Assembly: GCF_014898815.1 (NCBI RefSeq)
Contig: NW_026515530.1
Location: forward strand, 62,001 to 126,000
Length of the DNA: 64,000 bases
Direction: 5' to 3'
Source: Panonychus citri
Lineage: Eukaryota; Arthropoda; Arachnida; Trombidiformes; Tetranychidae
The notes under the pieces are model-generated. The model was not told the DNA's origin, made no database searches, and was given only the letters and a program-made list of their open reading frames with translations. The first letter of the stretch is position 1. Each line of letters starts with the position of its first letter. Shown one piece after another: positions 55,095 through 64,000 of the stretch. A program made the position numbers and the translations under genes.

Positions 55095-57192
55095 ATTCAT
55101 ATGTCATGATAATCATAATACTTTTTTTATGAGCTTTTTATTCATTCCCAGCTCATCATCACAATGTTCATAAATTTAGAGTTGGAAAAACTCTGAACTT
55201 GCCATGAACTTTCTTGAATTTTCAATTGTTTAAATCTTTTTTACCCTCACCATTTGAGCCAATACATTATGATTATCAATTTTTTCATAATCTGGATCAT
55301 AATCCTCCAGTTGTCTCAAGTAACAAGATAAATATGATTTCTAAATGATTAACTTGATTACCTGATTATTTTTGCTTATATTCAAGTACATATCAACTTT
55401 TCATACCTGAACTTTATCATGACAATCACATACTCAGTTTAGGTGGGAGGGGTTAATGTTTCACCATCAATCAAACCAACAATGGTTAAAGTTACCTAAT
55501 TATCTAATATTATACGAGCTTCAAGTTCATTCATGGTAATTGCTGAATCAGATAATTCTGAGAATCTGTTATCATTGTTGAATTACCTCTTGTGTATGTA
55601 GTATATGACTCGGGAACAAATTAGTGAACAAAAATAAACAGAAACAACTTTTTCCCTCTCTTCTTCTCTCTCTTTTTTTTATACTTCTTTTATCATCTTC
55701 TTCAGAATTACCAAATCCCCTTAGGGTATATATTCAAGTGTATTTTGCTCAGTCAATTGTAAATTATTATACTCATACACAGGTAAGAAAAGGTTGTATC
55801 AAGACGATGAATTATAAACAGAGACTAATTCAATGAGTGATCCATTTAATTTATCACAATTATCATCAAGTTTATCATGTTAATTAAATTGCTTTCATTC
55901 AATTTTAGTAAACATGATAAATCATTTCCAAATTTGCTACGCTAATCACTTGATAACATTATCGCTAATTTTAAACATTCACAATCAACTCGAGTTTAAA
56001 TTTCTTCTAAAAATCATCAATTCTTTCCCTTTGATTTCTGGAAAGTCAATAAGAGTTTAATTAGCACAATCTAATGATGGCAACGTTTTTAAATCAACAA
56101 TTTAATCTGTTTTCATTTGATGAACATAAGATTAGTACAGAGCTTTTTTTGTTGCATCTTCTTCTCGATCATCTTTATCGTAATTTTTTTTCTTTCATGA
56201 GAATGAGATGAGATTTTAAGAATTAAGAAAAAGAAAAGTTCCAACGGAGAGAAAACTCTTGATAAAGATTTAGTCTGATTGATGATCTGGGATACGCTCA
56301 ATAAGTATCAGTAAGCTATTCATTTTTCCATCATTTTCACAAAGATCTATAGACTTCATGATGATAATGATGAGTTTGGAGTGCCTGTGAGATGATGTTG
56401 ACCTTCAGAATTTTTTCATCTTTTATCCTTTTCCATCACCTTCATAATCATAGAGTCTGTTCAGCTACAGATTTATATTCAACAAGGAAACCAAGATGTG
56501 TATGTGTTTGGATGTTGATAACGATGGTATGAGAGCTTGTGAGCTTATGATTGAACTTTTCAATCACCGAATCTGAATCAACAGCATGAGATAAAATCAA
56601 ATGAGTAAAAGAATGTAAGATTTGTAGAAAAAAGAAAAATCACTAATCACTTTTTTTCTTTCCATTGTCATGTTCTAATATCAATAACCCAACTTCTCAT
56701 CTTTATCTTCTTCAGAATCATCCACCTTTCTTATCTCTTTCAATATATTTCATGCTATTTTTTCGTCAGGATTAATGATGAATTGATGATATATTGAAAA
56801 AAGGAATGAAATAATCAAGAGAAAATTGTTCTCGTCTATTTCTCTTCAATGTCAAGAATAAAATTTTGGTTTATCTCCTCTTGCCAATATTCAATATCTG
56901 GGAGAACACAAAAAGAGAAAGAGAGAAGAAGTATAAATACAACCTGAATTTATCATGAGTTGGATGAGAGAACCATTCTGATGGTTCATCATCTCAGGAT
57001 CAAGAAGAAGATGAAAAAACAAAAAAAAGAAAGAAAAATGTTCCAAGTGATTTTATACTCGAAGTGTTCAGAAAATTATCAACTATCATTATTATTCAGT
57101 TCATTGTAAACCTTTGAAAAATGTAAACAGGCGATGGAGGATGAGAAAACCCGGAAGTGAAAAAACAGAGTAAACAATTGGCTTACCTGAAT

Positions 57193-57194
<2 letters not shown>

Positions 57195-57242
<48 letters not shown>
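57195..57242. repeat. (GA)n microsatellite
   Basis: Nearly uninterrupted GA run, again mirrored as Leu-Ser repeats in an artefactual minus-strand frame. Confidence 0.95.
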
Positions 57243-57243
<1 letters not shown>

Positions 57244-58825
57244 TGAAAAGAAGTTCTCTTTTTCTATTCTAAAATATTTCAATTCAATCTGAATTTTATC
57301 CCTTTGAATACTTCTAGTTGATTTTGATACAACCTGATGGATGAGCATTTGATTAAATTGTTACTCTCATGGTATCCATGATTTAGAGTTGAAGCCTCAG
57401 CTTATCTTCTAGCAAGATAATTGATTTATGCACAAAGGTGAAAATTAGCTCATATGATTATGATCAAACTAGGATATTCATTTAGAATTTTTCTCGATTT
57501 CTCTTTTTTTTGATATTATCAAGAAATTCAATCCAATCCTGTTTATGTGAATACGAATGAATTAAAAACACGATGAAAGTTTGAAATTTAGTCGCACTTT
57601 TATCAGAAAGCATTCATAATATCAAATATCAGTAATCACCCTGAATGTCAAATGCAATTATTGTTTATATTATTTTGATTCTCCTTTCCTATCATGAAAC
57701 ATGATACTCATGGATAATGAATGATTCATTTGATTGAATTTATCAATTAGCTGACTTGGTGATCACCTACAAGGTTAATCAAGTTCAGGCTGATTTAATT
57801 AATCTTAATCAATCTTATGAATTTGAAATAAACAACCAAATAACCAATGATAAAGTTTGTGCTGGTCAATAGTTTTCAAGTGTACTCCAGTATTTGTCTC
57901 ATGCTAAAGGCTATTTCTTGAACTCCTGCTATCTATCGTTGAGATATCAATTCAGATTCTCAATTTGAGATAATTAGATTTCCATGAGAATTATTTTGCC
58001 AGCTAAATTGAGATGGAAAAATTGTTTCCTTTCAAGTTTTCTCAGATAAATTTAGTCTCAATACGGAAATTCATGATTCAAATGAGCACAAAAGCCGCTA
58101 ATGTTTCCAATAAAATCTTTAGAATTTAAAGCTTTAAGTCGTTCGAACACATTTGTCATTCTATCTCTCTTTTCCTGATATATATTCGAGATTTAAAAGT
58201 CTCCATAGAATTCATAAATTCATTTTATCTTGTTCAAAGTTCAATTGATCAAGGGAGTAAAGATGATTCTTCACTCTAAACTTGGAACTTTTGAAAAGAT
58301 ACAAAATCTTCTTTTTTATCTCTTTCTTTCTAGTTTTGCTCTTGTCTTCTCTCTCTCTCCTTTCCGAGGTTCTAAACAGATCAGATTATTTATAATAGAA
58401 TAGAATCAATTCCCATGTAGGGAGTGAAATGAAAACTGTTTAACTTTTTACATGGTGAAACTCAGATAAACAATGAATAAATTGGAATACGAATTGTGAA
58501 GTACAAGTGTTTGAGTGGAAAACAATAACATGAACAGATAAATTGGTAAAAAACATCGACATTAACTTCATCTGAGTCTCAGGGAACCAGCGACATTCGC
58601 CATGAGAATTAAATGAATAATTTGTTAAGAAAATAATCTGATAATCAAATGAATAACATACAAGAATCATTAGAAATTAATCATTTGACTCAAACAACAA
58701 TCACAGAACTTTTTTCTTCCACTTCTCATATTCAATAGAATAAAATTATTCCCATAAAGACTTTAATTCATGAGATTGAGAAAAAAAGAGAAAGAAAAAA
58801 TCTCAAAATTTCACTCAAATTCACA

Positions 58826-58850
58826 AAGAGAGAGAGAGAGAGAGAGAGAT
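58826..58850. repeat. (GA)n microsatellite
   Basis: Short GA run followed by further GAGA-rich sequence to about 59020. Confidence 0.9.
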
Positions 58851-59187
58851 ATTTAATATTATTCTCAAAGTGAGAGAGCGAAAGAGTATGTGAGGTATTC
58901 AGATATCAAGTGAGGTATTCATTAGGTGAGAGAAACTTCGAGTTTATCACAAAAGAGTGAGAAGAGGGTATGCAAAGTACATAATAAGTAAATAGAAAAA
59001 GTGAGAGAGAGAGAAAACTTTTTTTTCAACTTAAAATGTCTCTTTTTTTCTTAGGGTAAGAAACATATTCTCAGAGGTATCGAACCAAAAGCATCATTAG
59101 CACTCAATCCATCAGTTCTAGAACTATCTTTCCACCCTCTTCTCAAGTATATTACATTTCACCCATTCCACTATTTCCACCACCTTC

Positions 59188-59188
59188 A

Positions 59189-59248
<60 letters not shown>

Positions 59249-59268
59249 CTCTCTCTCTCTTTCTCTCT
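59188..59268. repeat. (CT)n microsatellite
   Basis: A long CT run with a few T insertions near its 3' end. It is the complement type of the GA tracts elsewhere. Confidence 0.95.
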
Positions 59269-60514
59269 CAACTACCACACCTTCATTTCCCTTAAACTAA
59301 TGGGATAAATAAAGAGATTTAAAATGAAATTTCATAGTCAATGAACATTTTTATTCAGTTGAAGGATAAATGAATTTGAAAAAGAATCAAAAAATAAATT
59401 AATGAATGAATAATGATAATAATATGATTAGATTATATTATGTTTCTCATTTATAGTAATAATCATTATGATTTACCAACTGATGTAGTAATCGTCATGA
59501 GCGATAATGATACTTAATCTAATCAAATCAATGTCTTTATCGTTTTCAATTTTCATCTCTTTTTCTGGCTTCCTTTTAATCTTAAATGATTTTTCTTTCT
59601 TCATTTTTGTTCAGTTTATTTCTCATCTCTGAATACCCATTTCCCACCCTGTTTACAGAATTGCATATAACTTTTACTAACTGTATGTACAAGCTTTGTG
59701 TCAGAACCTTTAATTTGAATGAAGAAAATTATTTCCCCCGTGTATTCACCTACATGATAAAATGAAAATGGAAATGCTGAAAGATTGAGATTGGTGCAAA
59801 TGATAATCTTAATGTCTGTTATTGTCCAATGTCCATATCATTATCGACTGTGGATGGAAATGAAATGGGACGATAGCATGAAAAGTATCTATACAAGATT
59901 TTTTTTCTTGAAAACGGTTCATTAGATTTTTCTGGTTTTCTATTTTTTTCTACCATGGATGAGAACTTTACTTTTCCTTTTATCCTCATCTTTCTTCCGA
60001 ACTTTCATGGAAGAAAAAAGTTCATGGGATAATAATCATCTTATATCTACCACTATGGTTTAAGAGTTTGAGCAATAATACAACTCAATTTATCTGTCTA
60101 CAGCAATTTAAAATGCTCGGTGTTCATGATCTAGGAAAATTTCATGTTATCGGAGTAAAAATTCATTCACCAGAAGAGAATGAAGATGAAAGAGAAATAG
60201 TGAGCTGGACTTTCTTATGGAATATTCTGAATAACATGTTTGTTTTGTATCTTTTCAAACTTAAATCATCATGGGAATCAATTTTTTAGTAACTTTTCAT
60301 GTCAATTTCTATGAGAATCTGAAACAAAGAGAAATAAATTCTATCATCTTTTCTGACTCCATCATTACTAATTTTATTACTTGGGATTTTCTATTGTCAT
60401 TTATATTTTTCATTGTTCACATTCAATTGAGTTTATGATATATCTCATCACGGTTATTATTTGCATCAAATTCATAAAAATCATTATTTTATGAGGTCTC
60501 TCTAAATATTTTAT

Positions 60515-60700
60515 ACGGCTCTCGCTCATGGTGATAATCGGCCATAGCCGATTACAATTAAATCTTCATCTAAGAGTGTGGTCGAGATACCCAGTGGACC
60601 CAAGATAGCTCATTCCAACCAATTTAAAGTTGAAAAAGTTGGAACTGGTATAAGCTAATCCAGGAAGATTTTATTCCTGTGCCAGCGTAACATTATGAAA
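60515..60700. ncRNA. Candidate structured RNA or small hairpin-rich element
   Basis: Three consecutive hairpins in a less AT-rich patch: AATCGGC-CAT-AGCCGATT at about 60538-60555, CATTCCAAC ... GTTGGAACTG at about 60613-60649, and AGGAA-GATTTTA-TTCCT near 60663-60679, followed by a terminal ACA-like triplet. No reading frame fits. I could not match it to U snRNAs, RNase P or tRNA. The strand is undetermined. Confidence 0.3.
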
Positions 60701-62590
60701 ATTTATTGGCTTCATTATCTTCTCAGATTAACGATATTTTTGTTCTTTGATTTTTAATCATGATAATCAAACTGTCTCTGTCTGAATACATACAGACTAC
60801 ACCCTTGCTACTTGATTAATCGATAATCATTGCCATGATTGAAAATCGATCATGAATAAACTAATTACTCTGCAGTATAATCAGTTAATAGGATGATTAT
60901 GATGACGATGATGATAATTTAAGTTAATTTTCTCTGATGCGTGGAAAATAATAGCTGTTAAAAAGAGATGAGTGTGAGAGATTGTGTTAAGGTGACAGAG
61001 ATTGAAAGTGCAAGTAAAATGATTATGATGAAGAGAAGGAATATAAGACGATTGAAGAAAATTCCATAAAAGGAAAATGATGAAGATAATGGTGTATATC
61101 TCAATCGCTTCTATCAATCCAGAGTGAAGGTGGAAGAGTAGAGAAAAAGGGAGAAAATAATATCATGAAGGAGGCGAAAGTATTATTTTGAGCTTCTTGT
61201 TATATTACAGAATTGATGATCAACTGAATGTGATGCTCATTAGGGTGTTGATGATCCCTTTTTTTTGCAAAGTGAGTTGATTGATGATGAAAAATTGTCT
61301 TAGGTGACTAATAAATGATTGTCAATTAGATAAAATGATCAAATGATACAAACCGGATTGACAGTTGAACAATTAAGAGACAGATTGACTATTCAATCTT
61401 TACTATTAACAATCAAGTTTATGACAATGATTATTAGGGTGAATTTATTCAATGATTAGTCACGGTGGACATATTGATCATTATTGTTTACTTTTTGGTC
61501 GACCATCTGAATCATTATCTTAACTATTATCCTAACCTAACCGAACCCAACCTATGACCTAACATGGTGAGTTACTATGATAAAACACAGCTCAAGCTGA
61601 TTCCATCTACATGTAGTTGTAAATGTAGTGGTTTTCATTGATAATTAAATTATATTTACTAACCAAATCAATAAATATTCAGATCAAATAAATTCAGACT
61701 TCGATCAATTGACAATTCAAGGATTGTTCCTTCATTTATATCATGTAGATATTCAAGTGACTAATGTGAACTTAATTCAATCTACCATCTTAATGGTGAC
61801 AACTTGATATGAAGAGAGAGAGCGACGAAAAATGTCAAAACTGTTCAGAAATCATTAGATTCATGGCATATCTACATGATCATCATGATCTACACCAAGT
61901 GAGTATATCTGATTGTATTATATTGTAACTAATAACAAGATTCAATGATTTATTCTGGAATCGTGATTGGAATGAGTGAAATTGAGTAAAAATAGATAGA
62001 AAATCTGGAAAAAGAATAAAAAAAACTAAAAAAGAAAATAAAAACTCACAAAGTATGAGTAACATTCAATATAATTCACTCCCAATAAACATCATAAAAC
62101 AACAACAATCTGATATTAACTAATGGAAACAATTGGATTAGTTTCTTTGAATTGAATGACTTTTATCTATCTCCTCCATGCCAATTCCTAGTACTTGAAA
62201 TAATAATAACGATAATGAGAAGAAAAATCTTAATAAAACCGGAAATTAATAAAATCTTGAACATCCGTTACTTTGAATGATGATAAACAATTTAACTTTG
62301 AATTTTAACAGTAGTAAGATGTGTCTATTGCCTGTTATGGGAGGAGCCTAAAGTTGTTAGGGGTGGGGAATTCAAGTATCAGTGAATACCAAATGTTGAT
62401 GAATGAAAAAAGCTTAAGTTAAGTTAAAGGGAAGATTTAAAAGAAAAGTTAAAGATTAAATTAAGCCAATGGAAAAAAAGAGTTAAAATAAAGAAAAGTG
62501 ATTAAGTTCCAAAGGATTATAATCGAAAATTAAGGTAAGTTAAGAACCCGAAAAAAAAGAAAAAGACAATTAAAGTTTTAATTTTCAAAT

Positions 62591-63430
62591 TTAATTTTTA
62601 TTTGAAGGAAGCAAAGTGATGATCCGAAGACGCTTCGGACATTGAATGAGCTCGAAAGAGTCATTATGGGGACGTTTTTTACAAGGGGAAAAGTGAAGAA
62701 CTTGAGGGATGATAGGGAGAGTTCGGGTTGGGGTTTTCTTGATGGGAGTGGAGTGGAGAGGAACAGGAGAAGCAGGTGAATATGATGATGATGCTGATGA
62801 TTCAAAGCCAATCTCTGACCGATCAGTGACTGTAGACCAGTCACTTTCATGGTCAGAGATGGAAGAGAAGGAGGACATTGGGCCAAGGGAAGCAGAAGAG
62901 ATGGAGTCAAGGGTGATGGATACAGAGGGATCGGTGATGGTGGAGTAGTTGGGATCGGTGATGAAGGAGTCAAGGGTGCTGGTGGAGTCAAGGGTGATGG
63001 TGGAGTCAAGGTCGACGGTCGAGTCAATGGTGATGGTGGTTGATTGTGGTTCAGGTTCAGGTTCAGGCTCTGGTTCTGGGGCTGTTTCCTGACCATAGCA
63101 GTCGATCATTTGGTCGGCTGCTACCACCAAATAAGATGATGCTGATGCTGGGTCTCCACTCTCATCAATGGAGACACGGAGAGAGTTGAGAAGGTTGATC
63201 ACCTCGGCCAAGGGAACAGACCCTTGCAGACTGTATGGGTCTGCAAGAGCTGCCCTTCTAGTGGCATCGAGGGACCTAAGAGCCACGATCGCAGGATCGT
63301 AGTGATGGCTCGGTGGTGATGGAGAAGCAGGAGCGGCAGCAGGAGCTATCGGGCCAAAGAGGTCGGCAAAGGTAGCCGAAGACATGATGAGGGAAGCAAG
63401 ATCAGCTCGAGATGGAGAAAGAGAAGACAT
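62591..63430 (-). CDS. Single-exon gene of unknown function, GC-rich, Ser/Thr-rich with basic C-terminus
   Basis: 279 aa from the first ATG (63430). The longer open frame upstream is a translated TTACTCTC repeat. Residues 1-60 are Ala/Pro/Ser-rich. DATRRAALADPYSLQGSVPL and EVINLLNSLRVSIDES form a possible short helical domain. An EPEPEPEPEPEP run, repeated Ser/Thr-Leu-Asp-Ser units and SPASPVPLHSTPIKKTPTRT (many SP/TP sites) follow. The C-terminus FSPCKKRPHNDSFELIQCPK plus RLRI could be a nuclear localisation signal. AATAAA (minus) overlaps the last codons. TATAAAA lies about 130 bp upstream of the ATG, with TCAGT 35 nt further on. Codon use is far more GC-rich than anything else in the window. 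Not recognised. Possibly a short-lived regulatory protein. Confidence 0.6.
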   Translation of the reverse strand: MSSLSPSRADLASLIMSSATFADLFGPIAPAAAPASPSPPSHHYDPAIVALRSLDATRRAALADPYSLQGSVPLAEVINLLNSLRVSIDESGDPASASSYLVVAADQMIDCYGQETAPEPEPEPEPEPQSTTITIDSTVDLDSTITLDSTSTLDSFITDPNYSTITDPSVSITLDSISSASLGPMSSFSSISDHESDWSTVTDRSEIGFESSASSSYSPASPVPLHSTPIKKTPTRTLPIIPQVLHFSPCKKRPHNDSFELIQCPKRLRIITLLPSNKN

Positions 63431-63442
63431 GATAATGATGAT

Positions 63443-63517
63443 GAGAGTAAGTAAGAGAGTAAGAGAGTAAGAGAGTAAGAGAGTAAGAGAGTAAGAGAGT
63501 AAGAGCAAGAGCAAGAG
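63443..63517. repeat. 8-bp GAGAGTAA tandem repeat in the leader of the 62591-63430 gene
   Basis: About seven copies of GAGAGTAA, then GAGCAA variants, between the presumed transcription start and the ATG. On the RNA strand this is a pyrimidine-rich TTACTCTC leader. Confidence 0.9.
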
Positions 63518-63522
63518 ATGGA

Positions 63523-63558
63523 TGAATACTGACAATCTTTACTGTTCAAGATCTTGGG
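63523..63558 (-). promoter_or_regulatory. Candidate core promoter of the 62591-63430 gene
   Basis: On the minus strand TATAAAA at about 63558-63552 is followed about 35 nt later by TCAGT. The order and approximate spacing fit a pol II TATA/initiator promoter. Confidence 0.45.
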
Positions 63559-63783
63559 TTTTATACTCAGAAATGCTCACTCGCTAAACTCCACCTCTTG
63601 TCTTCCATCTCACTCGAAGAGCTCCCTTTCCTATCTCCCTCCCATAGTAAAACAAAAAGACTCTCTCTCACTTGTTAGTACAGTGGAAGCTGAAGTATCA
63701 TCTTCATCGTATAATCTGTTTTAAGTTAATCTCTTTACTAGAAGAATGGAAAAAGAGAAAATTTAAAGTGATAAACTTTTTAA

Positions 63784-63850
63784 GAATAATCTTTTTGAGA
63801 AAGTTAATCTTCTCGAAGTTAATCTTTTCAGAGTTAATCTTTTTTAAACC
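63784..63850 (+). repeat. Degenerate GTTAATCTT repeats at the window end
   Basis: Four or five copies of (A)GTTAATCTT with 6-8 nt spacers, some self-complementary around TCTCGAAG. Confidence 0.6.
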
Positions 63851-64000
63851 TAGTCTAATGAAAAGCAGTGAAATGTATTGAAGCCAATGAAAGTGAATGG
63901 GAGTTAATCTTTTTCTATTGAAATGTACTGAAGTCATAGCAACAATCTTCATCATCCTTGACCATTTACTATATGCTATTTACTATAGTATATTCAGTTT

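Larger units (their letters stand above)
55095..62590. other. Long gene-poor stretch after element 2
   Basis: No conserved exon or paired splice sites recognised in 7.5 kb, apart from the structured segment near 60.6 kb and simple repeats. It may be intron of the Dpr-like gene or intergenic. Confidence 0.5.

Noticed and set aside
43915..55100. A precise target-site duplication for element 2
   Set aside because: ATTCAT is present on both sides but not flush with the same LTR end coordinates, so I could not assign a 4-6 bp duplication cleanly.
60515..60700. U1/U2/U4/U12 snRNA, RNase P or SRP RNA for the hairpin cluster
   Set aside because: None of the invariant sequence boxes of these RNAs is present on either strand.

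Overview
The window is eukaryotic nuclear DNA. It is very AT-rich, lacks bacterial gene density, has microsatellites, and its genes are split by 60-75 bp GT-AG introns. A Dpr/DIP-type immunoglobulin exon, a one-BIR-plus-RING IAP gene and TATA + TCAGT-type core promoters suggest an arthropod, perhaps a mite or other chelicerate. The species is inference only. Most of the window looks intergenic or intronic. The dense parts are mobile or virus-like.

Layout. (1) 3846-13366: a complete Ty3/gypsy-type LTR retrotransposon (element 1) with apparently identical 378-bp LTRs and a 5-bp target duplication ATGAT. Beyond gag-pol it carries a 3' module of a RING-like zinc finger and a DEDDh 3'-5' exonuclease-like ORF. 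The element is studded with about 15 short palindromes sharing the core AAGG-N-CCTC. (2) 17160-19434: a compact, virus-like cluster made of a small membrane peptide, a TBP-like protein with all four DNA-intercalating phenylalanines, a PC4-like protein and an unidentified 170-aa protein. Three genes or gene pairs have near-identical TATA/initiator promoters with exactly 33 nt spacing, and two of these TATA boxes overlap the stop codon of the gene in front. (3) 20411-22727: an IAP gene and a divergent gene with a possible death-effector-like fold sit head to head. A 38-bp inverted repeat brackets the IAP gene and the first two exons of its partner, and a 51-bp tandem array abuts one arm. (4) About 31.0-40.1 kb: a probable CACTA/EnSpm-type DNA transposon with a frame-broken transposase on the minus strand and two paralogous spliced accessory genes on the plus strand. 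(5) 41099-41316: an isolated host Dpr-like Ig exon (minus). (6) 43927-55094: a second LTR retrotransposon (element 2) with 841/853-bp LTRs, gag-pro-pol, and the same RING + exonuclease-fold 3' module. Its exonuclease catalytic residues are lost. (7) 62591-63430: a single-exon, relatively GC-rich gene of unknown function (minus).

How the parts relate. The two retroelements share a 3' module that I do not recognise from standard gypsy elements. The TBP/PC4 cluster looks like a fragment of a dsDNA virus or selfish element that supplies its own core-promoter recognition. In element 2 and in the two accessory genes every reading-frame change is of the same (-1) sense, and the 5' LTR of element 2 is shorter than the 3' LTR at eight mostly homopolymeric places. 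Uncorrected single-base deletions in the assembly are therefore a serious alternative to real decay.
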